Notes: generated by a model not told the origin, from the sequence alone. 64,000 nt of DNA from Apostichopus japonicus (GCF_037975245.1 NC_092566.1:15785001-15849000); one strand, 5' to 3'. Shown: positions 38,041 to 49,132, numbered from the stretch's first letter. Program-made: numbers and translations.

Positions 38041-38737
38041 ACTGTACTTCTATCGGATCTTAAACGCTCATGTTCAAACGACCAATTATAATTGTCTTCA
38101 TACAAGAAATTCAAAAAGGAGATACTATTTGCCGCTAATTTTTTTTTACGCTGGGTTCAAACATTTCTTTATTTTTAAAATAAATGAATAACTTAAAGTG
38201 AAATTACATTAATGGAGAATCTGTAATTTAAAAGATTAATTGGATACAAAATGAAAACTTGTCTGCTTTCTATTAACCAGTGGCACATTTATATTTTAAC
38301 GATTACGCATAATTTGAGAAATGCTGACTTTGGTCTCCGATGTTAACAGATTGTACTTCGTATGCCTCTACGTTAGATATCGTATATAACACCCCAGGAT
38401 TAGTGCAAACTTAACTAATATCGACATTATTCGAATTAGACGTAAATGAATTTTAATTTGAAAGGACAAGTCTCCGAGTAAAACTGAAAAAGACGCATTG
38501 CTAGTCTTTGTGGGAGGAAAGTTTCAAAACATTTCCTAAATAAATGTTCATTCATCCAAAATAAGGAAAAGGATAATATTGTTGTTGTCCATTATCAAAT
38601 ATATAGCAAAACTTTGACGATATGCGTGTAGTATAGTAAAGTAAAGCAGTGTGATTAACTTGATGGTTATATAGCAAAATAAGTAATGAAGTTTGGAAGT
38701 GTACATGATGTTTAATGAACCTTTCAGACTTGTCACT
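38041..38737 (-). other. Presumed 3'UTR and downstream flank of the receptor gene
   Basis: No coding signal. It contains the candidate poly(A) signals listed separately. Sequence is AT-rich and unremarkable. Confidence 0.4.
38168..38173 (-). terminator. Candidate polyadenylation signal (AATAAA) of the receptor gene
   Basis: On the - strand AATAAA lies about 565 nt after the receptor stop codon. A closer but weaker ATTAAA is at 38709-38714, only about 25 nt past the stop. Either would end the receptor transcript before the SINE-like element and the satellite. Confidence 0.3.
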
Positions 38738-39209
38738 TTATAGTTCGCTTGACTGTGCAGCTCGTTGTGTGGAGTTACTTTCACCTGTACGACGTGTCTT
38801 AGAGCTAGATTTATTCTTCTCGTTACTCCATTCACTAAGGTAGGCCCTAGTTTTCTTGAATCTATTTACCACCTCTGGATTTTTCAAGCAGATGAAAATG
38901 AATAAAATGAATCCTTGAAGGGACGTAAACAGGCAAAACAAATATTCAAATACAACAGACTCTCGGTTAGGAATCATTGCCAAAAAACCAAAAATCCATG
39001 ACATTCCTAGGAGAAACCAGAATACGACGAACTGCTGCAACCTTGAGAACATCTCTTTCTTCTTGTATTCCTTGGCATTACTTGACATTATCGGACGGAA
39101 GACGATGTTACGAAGAAGAAGAATAAATACAACCAAGTTAAACAAGACCATTACCAGTACTTCCAAAATAAGTCCAAAAAGTAGTCCTTGACCCGAGGGC
39201 AAAAAACAA
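38738..39209 (-). CDS. Receptor terminal exon: ECL2 cysteine, TM5-TM7, cytoplasmic tail
   Basis: An acceptor AG at 39210-39211 opens a frame starting CFLPSGQGLLFG, where the Cys matches the conserved second-extracellular-loop cysteine of adhesion GPCRs (CWL in latrophilin). TM5 is around LEVLVMVLFNLVVFILLL, TM6 contains FWFLLGMSWIFGFLAMI, and TM7 is FEYLFCLFTSLQGFILFIF, followed by the usual LKNPEV. The tail of about 45 residues is Lys/Ser-rich and ends QSSEL, which fits a class I PDZ-binding motif (S-x-L). Stop TAA at 38738-38740. The exon enters in phase 2. Confidence 0.9.
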
Positions 39210-40906
39210 CTGCGAAGTATGAAACAATAAAATACTTCAGATTACCAAATATTCCTTTTAATAGGACCAGATATGAATCCACATTTATCATGTATCACCA
39301 GTAGTATTCGTTAAATATCTTTGTCAAATTGAATTTGTTCTGTTATCACTGCATACTTTCTCTTCCTATTAAATGTTAACAATATTTGAGTAGTTAAACG
39401 CATTAAGTTTGCAATACAATTAACAGAAAACGGAATTCGACATAGTATATTGAATTTGTCATCTAATTTAACGCTGCATTTTTCATTCCTTGATATGAAA
39501 ATAGTAAGAAAAAACACCCGATACCTTACCCATGACAAGCTATTAAACTACTGTTCTTTTTATATTAAATAACAAATAAACATAACCATCTTGAACAAAA
39601 GGTCCAATTATATTGATTTTGCACAGTTGTTAGGCAAGATATTGAAGAAACTTTAAGCTACAATATCTCATTCTACATATATTCGAATGTTGTTACTTAA
39701 AACAAATTATATAAATGGAACTATTATGATATTTTGACAACAACAAAACAACTTACTATCCATCTACTTCTTGAGATGAAAGGAAGAGCACACTCAAAAC
39801 AGGGATCAAGCACAGGCCTTTGGAGGAAAATTTACATTTTTTAAATTTGGTCTTGAAATATTAATAATGAAGTAAACAGAGATAAAAAAATACAAAAATA
39901 ATGTTTCGTTTTACAGCAAAATCAAATCAAAATTGTATAAACAAATTATTCATCAACAGATTCGTTCATTGAAGTAAGTTATCAGAATGATAATTTTCAT
40001 CAAATATAAGAACACTGGAAATTAAAATTTCGAAGTCACAACCAACTGAATATTGGCACAGAAGCAAGATACTAAAGGGTTTTCATTACCCTTTTTTTAT
40101 TTATTTATGCTATTATCACTGTGATACAGTGTGTCTTTAGCTATTTCAGTGTCATTCACCCTTGAATCTTTATCACAAAATGTTTATGTATAGAAGAAAA
40201 TATAGATATCTGAGTAAATTAAGTCATCCACCCTTCCTGTTTCAGTCACTCTCATTCATCCCTCTAGTTTCATTCACCCCACGATAACTTCATTCACCCT
40301 TCGGTGAACCATTCACCTGTTTAAGAAGCACTGTGCTTCCGATACATATGATCAATTTATGTGTTACAACCTTAAGCAAATTTATCGCTTCCTAACGATA
40401 CATCTAATTAGAAATAATTGAATTTTGAAACGGAAGGTGATAGTGAATTCACTATAGATAAGTAACACGACGAAGAGCACACTGCACCCTGACTAGACGA
40501 ACTGATGAAAGTTCTAAGTTAGTGTCGTTTACCATGTTAGTCAATAAAAATAACACACATTTTAATGTTAAGTGTAATCCAAATCAATGATACAACTTTC
40601 ATAACAGAAAATGCATCAATTCTGACAATGCATTAGCTAGAAATAAATGCAAAACTTTTGATTGTGGATCACCTTGATATGATATCATTGTCTCCAAGAC
40701 AAAAGTCTGTTTTGGGACAATTATTTAGTAACGTATTATCAAATTCAATTAACCTTTATTCGGTAAGAGTTTCATTAATTGGTATTCTGTAAGGAAAGCG
40801 TAAATTGGTATGCACAGATGATTACAGTGACTCAGCCAAAGAGCGATCATCACCTTTTTTTTCTTCATAGACTGAAAACTAAACTTTTAACAATGCAGTT
40901 TGAAAC
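39210..40906 (-). other. Receptor intron before the terminal exon
   Basis: About 1.7 kb without a recognisable exon. A degenerate TCATTCACCC-type word recurs at least six times between about 40150 and 40315. If the strong donor at 40980 is the one used, an extra exon of length 1 mod 3 should lie here, but I could not find it. Confidence 0.45.
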
Positions 40907-40921
40907 CTCAGAGAACAAAAC

Positions 40922-41257
40922 ACGAACTTTTCATTAGCATCAAATGGAAATGTAACAAAATACTTCACACAATACATACCGTATACGGACACAGCAGACA
41001 CGGAAACAAAATACTTTAGTTTCAACTGAAACAATTTGGGTGTTTTAAATTTGACAAACAGCAAGTACATGTGCAATGCTTCTACAGACATCCACGCTAC
41101 AGTCGTCAAACATAAGTAGTGTATCGTTGTAGCAATATTATTGCAATGTCTTGGCTTGTCGATGACGAAATCTCCCACCAGGAAAACTACGTAGAAAGCT
41201 AACAAGCATAGGCAAAGATTGAGATGGATTTGTGATGCTTGCTTCGTTCGTAGTCCT
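40922..41257 (-). CDS. Receptor exon: TM2-TM4 (3' boundary uncertain)
   Basis: The acceptor at 41258-41259 gives GLRTKQASQIHLNLCLCLL (TM2), then CNNIATTIHYLC with TTVAWMSVEALHMYLL (TM3), then LKYFVSVSAVSVYGMYCV (TM4), all typical of adhesion GPCRs. A strong donor, GTATGT, at 40979 would cut TM4 after about 13 residues. The open frame instead runs on through KYFVTFPFDANEKFV, and a weak donor at 40921 (or 40906) joins the terminal exon in phase with the ECL2 Cys at the usual distance. I prefer the longer exon. Confidence 0.75.
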
Positions 41258-41823
41258 CTGTAAGAACGGAAATATAAATCAAGATGAATCAATACAATTT
41301 ACCAAGTCCCGTATGATGACAAAAATCCGCGATTTCTTTACAAAATTAATAAGCCAAATGGAGGATTAAAATGTTTGTTAAATATCGGCGTATTTTAAAG
41401 TAATTGATAAGTCAATGCTAACTGAAAATTAAAGTTTATTGTAGGGTCAATACTTTACTACAACAACCTAACAACATTCGATTCATTGAGCTACATCAGA
41501 CCATGAAATATTCGAGAGAAAAACACATTAACGTAGACAATATGAGTTTCATTCCACTACCGTAATAATTATATATTAAACATCATTATTATCGTATATA
41601 ATATTCAAACTGTGCTTTTTGATACTCAGTAACCAATTTAAGTATATATATATATGAGATAAATTTAATGAGGAATCTTCTATTTTATAGTACAGTATTG
41701 CATGGGATTTGGAATGTTCCTGTTATTAGAATCAAGAAGACGAAGACTGAGTCATTACCAGATTGATACCGGAACATCACACAAATAGAAGGTACTTACA
41801 AGCTGAGAAAATAATGCACTTAC

Positions 41824-41930
41824 CCTATTAGTGATAATGATGAGATGCAAAGAATTAAGCCACTTATCGAAAGAGATGACCCTACTACGGTTATAATTGA
41901 AAGGGCTTCTGGAAGATCTGAGCCAATTCC
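41824..41930 (-). CDS. Receptor exon: post-GPS linker and TM1
   Basis: Acceptor AG at 41931-41932, donor GTAAGT at 41823-41818. It encodes GIGSDLPEALSIITVV and the rest of TM1 (GSSLSISGLILCISSLSLI). Entry phase 0 and exit phase 2 match both neighbours. The short linker between the GPS and TM1 is typical. Confidence 0.88.
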
Positions 41931-42359
41931 CTTTAGACAAGTGTAGAAATAAATACAAATTCAAACTAGTTACGCTCGAATGATTTCTCAGATAAGGTTG
42001 GGGCAAAGCATCCTGATTGCCCAGGCAGCGGGGATTATACATTATACATTTGATATGCGCATGAGCACAAATTGTTCTTCATAGACAATCCGTCACAATC
42101 CGTAACTAAATTTCATTCAGTAACATATATCAAAGTTATCTATAGAGAAGGGCATATGATTAAACCTAGAAATATAGGAGAGTTATGTTGTGACTTCAGA
42201 CGTAGGCTAAAGAACGGTTAAATCAAGGTGAATTAAGTATATTACGTTACATTAACTATGGATTAACGTATAAACACAAATTATGTTAAGCTACACGTCA
42301 ACACAACTCATAGAACGTGTCAATGCCTGCATTTTTCTTCTGTCTAATACGTAACTTAC

Positions 42360-42524
42360 GACGAGCACGGCGAAGCTGGTAAGATGGTTACATGTGCACA
42401 CTGTCTGATTCTTGTCTTTGGTTAATGTGCAACCTTCAGCGGACCATGTTCCTCCATTGCCTTCCTCTGAAACTGACCAGAAGACGCACTTTTCTTCTTT
42501 TACAACTTCGTTTTGTCCAAGAGG
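42360..42524 (-). CDS. Receptor exon: GPS motif with intact cleavage site
   Basis: A 55-codon phase 0-0 exon. It shows KCVFWSV, TWSAEGC, VCTCNHLTSFAVLV: four cysteines and two tryptophans in the GPS pattern, and the HL/T autoproteolysis tripeptide. Cleavage would leave TSFAVLV at the start of the tethered agonist. Acceptor at 42525-42526, donor GTAAGT at 42359-42354. Confidence 0.93.
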
Positions 42525-42881
42525 CTAAATTTAAAATTAAAAATACAAGATATTACCTCTCTTTTGATAGAGTTTACTTTTCTGCCCTAAATATAACCAA
42601 AAATATAATTATACATATTTCTTATTTTCTTTAACATTTGAAGTGCAGTAAAAGATTTGTTAGGAAGAAATGTTTCAGCTTAAACCTGGAACTGCAGGTC
42701 CACGTGAACTGTTAACAGAAAATGTGTATTTCTCTATTAACTAAACACTAAAGCATCGCAAACAAGTATGCGACAGAATGTTGGCTGAATATTAGTTACA
42801 AGACAAGGATAGAATTCGTTATGAACAATACAAGTGTTTACTTTGTAATTAGTGGACAGTAAATGCCCTATATGGACTTAC

Positions 42882-43108
42882 GGGTGCTATTGTAAACCTG
42901 GTAACGATAGAATTTTCAGGCGGTAGATCCTTAATGACAACGTTAGCTACCTCTAAGGTCGCTGCAATAACTTGACTAGCAATTTCTTGTCTGTTCTTGC
43001 TTCTATCTTTCTCGGGTGCAGAAGTCGATGAAGCTTGACTCGTTTGAAATAATCGGGAATCCTTGTAAATGAAGAAGCTAATTGGAACGTGAGTAATAGT
43101 TGGATCAA
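42882..43108 (-). CDS. Receptor exon: GAIN domain, C-terminal part
   Basis: Encodes DPTITHVPISFFIYKDSRLF, a Ser-rich loop, SQVIAATLEVANVVIKDLPP and SIVTRFTIAP, the beta-strand pattern that precedes the GPS. It enters with two bases completing a codon and leaves in phase 0 (donor GTAAGT at 42881). Confidence 0.85.
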
Positions 43109-43513
43109 CTGAAACCGGAGAAAAAGTTAATAATTACTTTCTAAGATGTTGCACGAGGTATATGTGAGTATTTATGATTTAGAAAAATAAAACAAAACAT
43201 TGGACTCATATTATGACATGTGTGTTTGGTTCGATATGTCATTTCATGCGAAACATATTGCAAAAGGCATCTTCTCAAATGAACAGTAAATTCAATTCCC
43301 AAGATTTTTGATTACGTTTTTGTGACAGCCCTCAATGTTTGTCCAATGTACATCGTTCATTGTTAATTCAATATTGTAAAATGATTATTATATTGTGTAA
43401 TGGGTTTTGAAGAAAGAATTGACATGACTGACGTTTGATTGAAATCGGAGTTTGCAGTGATACTTCGTCGTAAATTAATAGCATAAATACATCGCTTCAA
43501 TAGTGACCTTTAC

Positions 43514-43886
43514 CTTCCAATGCTAGTTCCAATATCATTGATGGTACATAAATCGATGTTGTGCTGTTATCTGTTCGTACTTCCTGCTCATCGTTATATA
43601 GCCGTGTGTTTTCCTCGGCAAGATCAGCATTCAAAGCATCTCGGCCAGTGGTATTACTTGGCGGTAAATTGATAAATGTGACCGCCTTGGTTATGTCTGG
43701 GTCTAACTTAACTGCTTGAACGCCAACGTTATGTTGTACGTCCGTAAAGTTGTTAGGATTTTTTTGAACATTAGATATTTGCTGTTCCAAGGATACAATG
43801 ACACTACTAGATACGACAGTTTGTTCCAAACTTCTTTCATGTACTTCCATTAGGTTGTTCACCGTCCCTACTACGGACTCTGTAAC
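43514..43886 (-). CDS. Receptor exon: GAIN domain, N-terminal part
   Basis: Phase 0 entry, phase 1 exit, 124 codons. It contains NNLMEVHERSLEQTVVSSS (helical subdomain A), VQAVKLDPDITKAVTFINLP and IYVPSMILELAL. Sequence conservation in GAIN subdomain A is low, so placement rests on position and splice phase. Confidence 0.85.
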
Positions 43887-44398
43887 CTTTAAAATGAATA
43901 CAAACGAATAGGTAATGTTTATTGTGAAATTATAGGATTCTGTAAAAGAAATCCTTTCATATGCTTGAAATCAGAAATACTTGTTATTGAAATACTGATG
44001 TTAAATTTCACCGTTGAATTTTAACGATGGTAGCAGAGCCATGTGCATGTAATCGGTGCTACACACTAAAATCGTCGGGCTAATGCCGGCATTATCTGGA
44101 CGCAAAATATTTCCATAAGAGGCAATTGACATCGAAGTTTATGCAACTGAGCGGAGATTGACAGTGGTAAATGGTTTCTCTTTTGATATAAATGGTAACC
44201 TGCGGCGATGTATCTAATGTGTTCAAACTGCTATCTCTGATTTCACAAATATAAATTCAATTCAGCAAAATAAGTCTATGATAGGATACCATTATTTAAG
44301 ATAAATGTAAAAACAGGTAAAAACGAACATCTTCACAGCTTTACCGGCGTAGACATAAACAATGAATTGCACCTAATGTATAATCAGGCATTACTTAC

Positions 44399-44545
44399 TT
44401 CTGGTGAAGAACTATTGACATTAGCAATGTTTCGTAATGACTCGGCCACATCTTCTACCTCTGATACGTCAAGATCTTCCGTCTGAGTTGTTACAAGTGC
44501 TAGATCGCTGGCAACCTCATCGACATTTTCCTCGGTTACAGTCGT
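44399..44545 (-). CDS. Receptor exon: acidic linker of the GAIN region
   Basis: 49 codons, phase 0-0, rich in Thr, Glu, Asp and Val (TTVTEENVDEVASDLALVTT at the start; VEDVAESLRNIANVN near the end). The last part resembles the first GAIN helices. Donor GTAAGT at 44398. Confidence 0.8.
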
Positions 44546-44914
44546 CTGCGAGATAAGTCAATGTATTGCTATTAAAATGATCATTGTGACTACGGTAACT
44601 AAATTTTAATTTAATATTGTAAATAAAAAATCAAACGTATAAAATTATGCCCATCGATCTCTTTCAAAGGCAGCCTAAAAAGCAGAGGACACAACTTCAA
44701 TTTCAGACAGATGAAACAGTTAATTGGAGTAAGGAGATGGTGGCAAGTCAAAGGGTTGCATGGCCAATAAGACATCATTGACAACAGAATCGATGTCTTA
44801 TGAAATACACGAGTCCATCTCAAAAGCCACTGTACTGTTTTCATTCTATTCATTTTAATGCAGAGCTGGGGAAATTAAGTGTCCACATCGAGCAATGTAA
44901 CTTCACAAACTCAC

Positions 44915-45027
44915 ATTAGCAATTCTCTCCACCACATCTGCCGCGTCTTCTGGAGTGTAACATGATGTGAGAACTGGTTCCTCCCATCCATCCTCATCGC
45001 AAAATCTCATGGCCAAAGGCTGGTATG
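44915..45027 (-). CDS. Receptor exon: second half of the four-cysteine cap (hormone-receptor-like)
   Basis: Encodes AMRFCDEDGWEEPVLTSC followed by a helical segment ending ERIAN. The R-C...W..P....C pattern is the usual end of the HRM-type or cap module before GAIN. Phase 1 entry, phase 0 exit, donor GTGAGT. Confidence 0.82.
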
Positions 45028-45277
45028 CTAATTATAAGAGAGAGCCCCATATAAGGCTGGATGAAACACTGCATTAAGTTACGTATTAGCATATCACAGA
45101 CAAGAGGAAAGGAAGCAAACTCAAAATATGTTGCCAATTTAAACCAATTTCCTTTTTTCTAATAACTGAGAAATGAACCCAAACTTTTCAAGTTCACTTT
45201 GCACCTGTTACAATAATCAATGTAACCACCGGCAATAAGCTATGGGAACATTTCTGGAAGAGGAAAGGAGCATTTAC

Positions 45278-45403
45278 CGTTTGAAGATTCTTCACTGCAG
45301 TTTTGTATTGAGTTAACATGTGATCCAGGGTAAGTAGCCCGAAATGTAAGTTGCACACCAGAAAAAGAAAGACTTTGAAATGGACACATTGTGGGAAGTA
45401 TCT
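45278..45403 (-). CDS. Receptor exon: first half of the four-cysteine cap
   Basis: Encodes ILPTMCPFQSLSFSGVQLTF, then RATYPGSHVNSIQNCSEESS. Two cysteines here plus two in the next exon form the cap. Phase 1-1; donor GTAAAT. It joins the last sushi exon directly. Confidence 0.8.
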
Positions 45404-45688
45404 CTGAAATTGTAAAAGAGCATGACTACAATAACCATATGATCATATTGAAGTTTCTGATATCACAACGTAACTTAATGTTATAGGTTATACATAATGA
45501 TGGATAACAGAGTTGTGGAGATCACTCGTTGTAACAAAAAAGGAATAAGGAGTAATAATACAATCCATTAATCAGTGATATTATGTAAATGATATGCAAA
45601 TGTTTAGAAAATGAATTATATGGTTGGAAAGCAATGAAGATAAATAACACTGCTTCGGTGCGTTATAAAATATGTCGCTCTTACTAAC

Positions 45689-45877
45689 CTTGGCAAAACG
45701 CATCTTCAGAAGTCCACTCTCCATAAAGACACACTGCACTATCATTACCGTTGAATTTCCATCCTTCCGGACATTCATACATGATTTCAGTGCCATTTAG
45801 ATACAACTCCCCGTCTGGTAAATCAGGAATGTGAGAAACCAATTCATCTGGTGGATGTGGTTCAGCACACGGTAAAG
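45689..45877 (-). CDS. Receptor exon: sushi/CCP module 1 (membrane-proximal)
   Basis: 63 codons, phase 1-1, four cysteines: PCAEPHPPDELVSHIPDLPD, then GTEIMYECPEGW, AVCLYGEWTSEDAFC. The CCP pattern C..C...C..W..C is complete. Donor GTTAGT at 45688. Confidence 0.92.
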
Positions 45878-46024
45878 CTTGTAGGAGGAATAATACAATC
45901 CATTAATCAGTGATATTATGAAAATAATATGTCAATGTTAAGACAATGAATTATATGGATGGAAAGCAATCGATGATAAAAAACACTGCTTCGGTGCGTT
46001 ATAAAATATGTCGCTCTTACTAAC

Positions 46025-46213
46025 CTTGGCAAAACGCATCTTCAGAAGTCCACTCTCCATAAAGACACACTGCACTATCATTACCGTTGAATTTCCATCC
46101 TTCCGGACATTCATACATGATTTTAGTGCCATTTAGATACAACTCCCCGTCTGGTAAATCGGGAATGTGAGAAACCAATTCATCTGGTGGATGTGGTTCA
46201 GCACACGGTAAAG
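46025..46213 (-). CDS. Receptor exon: sushi/CCP module 2
   Basis: Nearly identical to module 1, including both flanking intron ends. One visible substitution gives GTKIMYEC instead of GTEIMYEC. Same phase, same length, same donor. A recent tandem copy. Confidence 0.92.
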
Positions 46214-46364
46214 CTTGTAGGAGGAATAATACAATCCACTGATAAGTGATATTATGTAAATGATATGTAAATGTTTAGACAATGAATTCTATGGATGGAA
46301 AGCAATGAATTGCTGATAAATAACACTGCTTCGGTGCATTATGAAACACGTCGCTTTTACTAAC

Positions 46365-46553
46365 CTTGGCAAAACGCATCTTCAGAAGTCCACTCTGCAT
46401 AAAGACACACTGCACTATCACTACCGTACAATTTCCATCCTTCCGGACATTCATACATGATTTCAGTGCCATTTGGATACAACTGCTCTTCTGGTAAATC
46501 GGGACTGTGGAGCACAACGGTATCGTTCGATAAAGGCTCGCTACACGATGAAG
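46365..46553 (-). CDS. Receptor exon: sushi/CCP module 3
   Basis: Encodes SCSEPLSNDTVVLHSPDLP, then GTEIMYECPEGWKLYGSD and AVCLYAEWTSEDAFC. The first third differs clearly from modules 1, 2, 4 and 6; the last two thirds are almost the same. That mosaic suggests gene conversion or recombination inside the exon. Confidence 0.92.
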
Positions 46554-46687
46554 CTTTTGAGAAAAAGAAAAGACAACTTGATATCCTCACTTTTAGTTAC
46601 ATACTGTAGTATAATATAAAGCAATGGATCAAGAAATGAAATATCAAAAGCATTTACATTAAAAATTGGTTAATTTATCAAACTCAC

Positions 46688-46876
46688 CTTCACAGAAAGC
46701 ATCTTCAGAAGTCCATTCTCCATAAAGACACACTGCACTATCATTACCCTTAGAATCCCATCCTTTCGGACATTCATAGATGATTTCAGTTCCATTTGGA
46801 TACAACTCCCCGTCTGGTAAATCAGGAATGTGAGAAACCAATTCATCTGGTGGATGTGGTTCAGCACACGGTAAAG
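46688..46876 (-). CDS. Receptor exon: sushi/CCP module 4
   Basis: N-terminal part as module 1; core reads GTEIIYECPKGWDSKGND; ends EDAFCEG. Complete CCP cysteines, phase 1-1, donor GTGAGT. It pairs with module 3 as a two-exon duplication unit. Confidence 0.92.
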
Positions 46877-47023
46877 CTTGTAGGAGGAATAATACAATCC
46901 ATTAATCAGTGATAATATGAAAATAATATGTCAATGTTAAGACAATGAATTATATGGATGGAAAGCAATCGATGATAAAAAACACTGCTTCGGTGCGTTA
47001 TGAAACACGTCGCTTTTACTAAC

Positions 47024-47213
47024 CTTGGCAAAACGCATCTTCAGAAGTCCACTCTCCATAAAGACACACTGCACTATCACTACCGTACAATTTCCATCCT
47101 TCCGGACATTCATACATGATTTTCAGTGCCATTTGGATACAACTGCTCTTCTGGTAAATCGGGACTGTGGAGCACAACGGTATCGTTCGATAAAGGCTCG
47201 CTACACGATGAAG
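47024..47213 (-). pseudogene. Sushi/CCP module 5, frameshifted by one base
   Basis: A copy of module 3 displaced by 659 bp, but 190 bp long. A T run at 47120-47123 has one base more than in modules 1 and 3. Reading on gives a stop a few codons later. Splice sites look normal. As a phase 1-1 exon it can be skipped without harm. It may be a true dead exon or a sequencing error. Confidence 0.8.
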
Positions 47214-47348
47214 CTTTTGAGAAAAAGAAAAGACAACTTGATATCCTCACTTTTAGTTACATACTGTAATATAATATATAGCAATGGATCGAGAAATGAA
47301 ATATCAAAAGCATTTACATTTAAAAATTGGTTAATTTATCAAAGTCAC

Positions 47349-47537
47349 CTTCACAGAAAGCATCTTCAGAAGTCCATTCTCCATAAAGACACACTGCACT
47401 ATCATTACCCTTAGAATCCCATCCTTTCGGACATTCATAGATGATTTCAGTTCCATTTGGATACAACTCCCCGTCTGGTAAATCAGGAATGTGAGAAACC
47501 AATTCATCTGGTGGATGTGGTTCAGCACACGGTAAAG
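47349..47537 (-). CDS. Receptor exon: sushi/CCP module 6
   Basis: A copy of module 4 displaced by 661 bp, with the same protein sequence over the part seen (DELVSHIPDLPDGELYPNGT and onward). The donor has changed from GTGAGT to GTGACT, which loses the +5 G and may lower its use. Confidence 0.88.
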
Positions 47538-47684
47538 CTTGTAGGAGGAATAATACAATCCATTAATCAGTGGTATTATGTCAATGACATGTAAATGTTA
47601 AGACAATGAATTATATGGATGGAAACCAAATGCTGATAAATAACACTGCTTCAGTGCATTATACAATATGTCGCTCTTCCTAAC

Positions 47685-47760
47685 CATTGCAAAACGCATC
47701 TTCAGAAATCCACTCTCCATAAAGACACACTGCACTATCATTACCGTTGAATTTCCATCC
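47685..47760 (-). pseudogene. Sushi/CCP module 7, 3' fragment only
   Basis: Only the last part of a CCP exon remains (matches to WKFNGNDSAVCLYGEW and EDAFC). It stops abruptly at 47760, with unrelated sequence beyond. The end reads CAATG where functional copies have CCAAG. No acceptor or N-terminal half. Confidence 0.8.
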
Positions 47761-48784
47761 GAAAATCTTTTTAGTTTAAGATAACTTAAACTTGAAATGA
47801 AACGGCATTTAACCTTAGTTTTAAAATGAGAGTTGCTTGTTACTGTCGAGAGAATTCAAACTAATCATATATATTTAAGACAATTCCGCACTGTATTAAA
47901 ACAGCAACGACATCCACAATTCAACGAAGGTTATCTGAAGCCGTGCCTAAAGTTGATTTTTGAGGACATGTGAAATACACAACAGACCCATGCACCAACA
48001 TAAAACCTGATCAGAAAGAAATGCAGATCTTTACAATAACAGTCCCCCGATATCACGTAGCATGGAGAAAAGACTAATCCTAATCGAGTATATATTTAAC
48101 GACCTTTTACGATCATTGAGATTCAATCCTTCGGGTAAGTTACATTATCATTCCATTTCTCCTTTACATGTCAATGCTAAAATCGATGTTATGTAATTAC
48201 TGTTAACTTGAGTCAACCTGCTTCGTCATATCCATTTGAACAATTGTGTCGCACAACTACGCTATTGATATACACGCCCAGTTCTTACAATTAAAGTTAC
48301 TTTCCACAGTTTAATTCTGCAGGTAAAGGGAATGAAGTTATTTCTCTCCATCCAGTTTCATCCATCTACGATCTGATCGTGGTTTCTGTTCTGCTGTTAT
48401 GATAAAATACTTTTATGTAGTATTTTTTTTTTTGGCAAAAGAGTTTGACGACTATAAATGACACATTCTATTATATGATTATCAATCACAAAGAACATTT
48501 TGCTGGAATCTATTAATCGATCACAAAACGGGTTTTCTTTCTAAATTTAATATAACTTATATTTTTTATATAACCAACGTTAGGGAGAACATTACTTTTT
48601 ATAGTTATCAGCTTTCCTGCAAAGTCATAACTTATCATTCGGAAACTTGATGCCTTTGAAACGAGCGTAAAAACAAACTAATAAGCACTAAGACTTTCTT
48701 CAAAGGTCACTAAATCTTATATAAGTTACTAATAAACCATATTGCTCTTTTCACGAAAATTGGGACGAAAATGAATTCACTTAC
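47761..48784 (-). other. Receptor intron between CUB-G and the sushi run
   Basis: About 1 kb of AT-rich DNA with no exon-like sequence beyond the truncated CCP7. Confidence 0.5.
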
Positions 48785-49132
48785 TGTCTGCTGTTGCATT
48801 TACTGATTTTACAAAACCTCTGAAACCTATAGAATTAACAGAACCGTCCGCAAGGAGTGTCAACCACATCATGGTTCCTTCTGATAATATTTCTATTTCA
48901 TTAACAAATGGTCCTCCAGAATACTCTCGAAGAAGTCCTTGTCTGATATCATTACCGTTGCCAATTCTCAGCACATCATACAGTTCCTCCGTAAATAGAT
49001 ATTCAATAGTTAGGAGAATATTGAGTCCGTCGGGTGCGATGAAAAACTCCTCTTGTTGCAGCTTGCACGGGTACCCGCCAGAGTCAAACATATACGAACT
49101 CACGTTGTAGCTTGTGTTGACATATGTAGTTT
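48785..49132 (-). CDS. Receptor exon: CUB-G
   Basis: 116 codons, phase 1-1, donor GTAAGT. Landmarks: GGYPCKLQQEEFFIAPDGL, LYDVLRIGNGN, YSGGPFVNEIEILSEGTMMW, GFRGFVKSVNAT. It has one cysteine only (YPC), while the four canonical CUB cysteines are absent. It follows LDLa-F in the protein. Confidence 0.9.

Larger units (their letters stand above)
46350..47541. repeat. Tandem duplication of a two-exon unit (CCP3+CCP4 to CCP5+CCP6), offset 659-661 bp
   Basis: Exons and the intron between them match almost base for base between 46350-46880 and 47010-47541, apart from single-base indels. The outer intron piece at 46881-47010 is instead closest to the flank of module 2, so the block is mosaic. Confidence 0.85.

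Noticed and set aside
39311-39538. 75-codon open frame as the missing receptor exon before TM5
   Set aside because: No TM4 or ECL2 pattern and no matching splice phases; treated as intron.
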